Under the pieces are notes generated by a model. It saw nothing but the letters and a program-made list of their open reading frames with translations, was not told the origin of the DNA and made no database searches. The position numbers and the translations under genes were made by a program. This document shows positions 42,940-43,314 of a stretch of DNA of 43,314 nt, piece after piece. Positions within the stretch are counted from its first letter, which is position 1. Each line of letters opens with the position of its first letter. Source of the stretch: Candidatus Helarchaeota archaeon (GTDB taxonomy: Archaea; Asgardarchaeota; Lokiarchaeia; Helarchaeales; JABXJV01); NCBI GenBank assembly GCA_013375355.1, contig JABXJV010000180.1:1-43314 (forward strand), given 5' to 3'.

Positions 42940-43314
42940 TTATTTAAATTTTTTAGCATTTAATTTATGAGTTTTAACTGCAAACGAGAGGATTTTACTT
43001 AATAATCGAATTAAAACATTCATTTTTGGATTATAAATTACATTCGGGCCCCATTTTTCAAGAGTGAGTTGAACATCCAAAATCATCGCTTCAATTGCCT
43101 CTTCTCTATCTCTGGCAAAATGCCAACGAGTATTAAAAACCGCCTCCGTTTTTCTTTTCTTAAGTGCATTTCGGAAGTCTTCTAGAGATTCCAAAGGTTC
43201 TTTTACACGAGTAACTCCACATCCCATTAATGCAAGATCATGACCATCGCTATTTCCCACAACTGGAACATTCCACTTTTTTGCAAGACGTTCGCTAATC
43301 CAATTAATATAACC
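42940..43314 (-). CDS. PHP-family metal-dependent phosphohydrolase, C-terminal part (cut by window edge)
   Basis: The frame stays open to the window end, so the 5' part is missing. The visible 124 residues begin GYINWISERLAKKWNVPVVG and continue with NSDGHDL, the histidine- and aspartate-bearing motif of PHP/amidohydrolase-like phosphoesterases near their C terminus. Then come LESLEDFRNALKKRKTEAVF and a helical tail ending KTHKLNAKKF. Archaeal PHP proteins of this type are usually annotated as metal-dependent phosphoesterases. The GTG at 43260 is internal and not the start. It converges on the NifB-like gene. Confidence 0.75.
   Translation of the reverse strand, partial: GYINWISERLAKKWNVPVVGNSDGHDLALMGCGVTRVKEPLESLEDFRNALKKRKTEAVFNTRWHFARDREEAIEAMILDVQLTLEKWGPNVIYNPKMNVLIRLLSKILSFAVKTHKLNAKKFK

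Noticed and set aside
1..43314. tRNA, rRNA, CRISPR array or insertion sequence
   Set aside because: I looked for TPsiC-like GTTCGANNC arms, regularly spaced repeats and terminal inverted repeats with transposase motifs and found none; a covariance-model search would be decisive.

Overview
The window looks like a piece of an Asgard (Promethearchaeota, Lokiarchaeia-like) genome. It is strongly AT-rich. It combines core archaeal genes (histone, transcription factor TFS, tungsten aldehyde:ferredoxin oxidoreductase, ADP-forming acyl-CoA synthetase subunit, NifB-type radical SAM protein) with folds typical of eukaryotic-signature proteins. These folds are two ubiquitin/MoaD-like proteins ending in Gly-Gly, a Rab-like GTPase relative, two Roadblock-domain proteins, a probable longin plus RWD/E2-like fusion and a possible MIT-domain protein. 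Fold assignments for the diverged proteins come from reading the sequence, not from profile searches. Initiation often uses TTG or GTG, with Shine-Dalgarno motifs of the GGTGAT/GGAG type. I see no tRNA, rRNA, CRISPR array or insertion sequence.

Layout. 1-835: no convincing gene. 0.8-3.9 kb: MFS transporter diverging from an acyl-CoA synthetase (ADP-forming) alpha-like subunit. 3.9-6.6 kb: winged-helix plus Roadblock regulator diverging from a ubiquitin-like gene and a Rab-like protein without P-loop. 6.7-9.2 kb: small unknown gene, HGSNAT-like membrane acyltransferase, TFS and acylphosphatase. 9.4-15.1 kb: coiled-coil/PLD-like protein, duplicated HTH regulator, TPR protein, CitG-like protein and thioredoxin. 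15.3-19.4 kb: two tiny ribbon-helix-helix genes, a membrane protein, an unknown gene, a histone, an MIT/TPR-like protein and a long coiled-coil protein. 19.6-25.1 kb: lineage-specific proteins of unknown function, including the longin/RWD-like fusion.

25.2-28.9 kb is a compact gatC-gatA-gatB-Nudix operon, the transamidation route for Gln-tRNA and/or Asn-tRNA. 28.9-35.8 kb holds a membrane protein, a DegT-type sugar aminotransferase, a zinc-ribbon/Roadblock protein, a PD-(D/E)XK nuclease-like protein, an MFS transporter, small proteins and a PEBP-family protein. 35.9-41.8 kb holds a large unknown protein diverging from the second ubiquitin/MoaD-like gene, then a class III aminotransferase, aldehyde:ferredoxin oxidoreductase and an agmatinase-family ureohydrolase, which suggests amino-acid/aldehyde catabolism with a tungstopterin enzyme. 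The window ends with a NifB-like radical SAM gene that apparently starts at ATA and a PHP-family gene cut by the window edge.

The most interesting items are the P-loop-less Rab-like protein beside a ubiquitin-like gene and a HTH-Roadblock regulator, the longin/RWD-like fusion inside a block of unknown genes, and the ATA start of the NifB-like gene.
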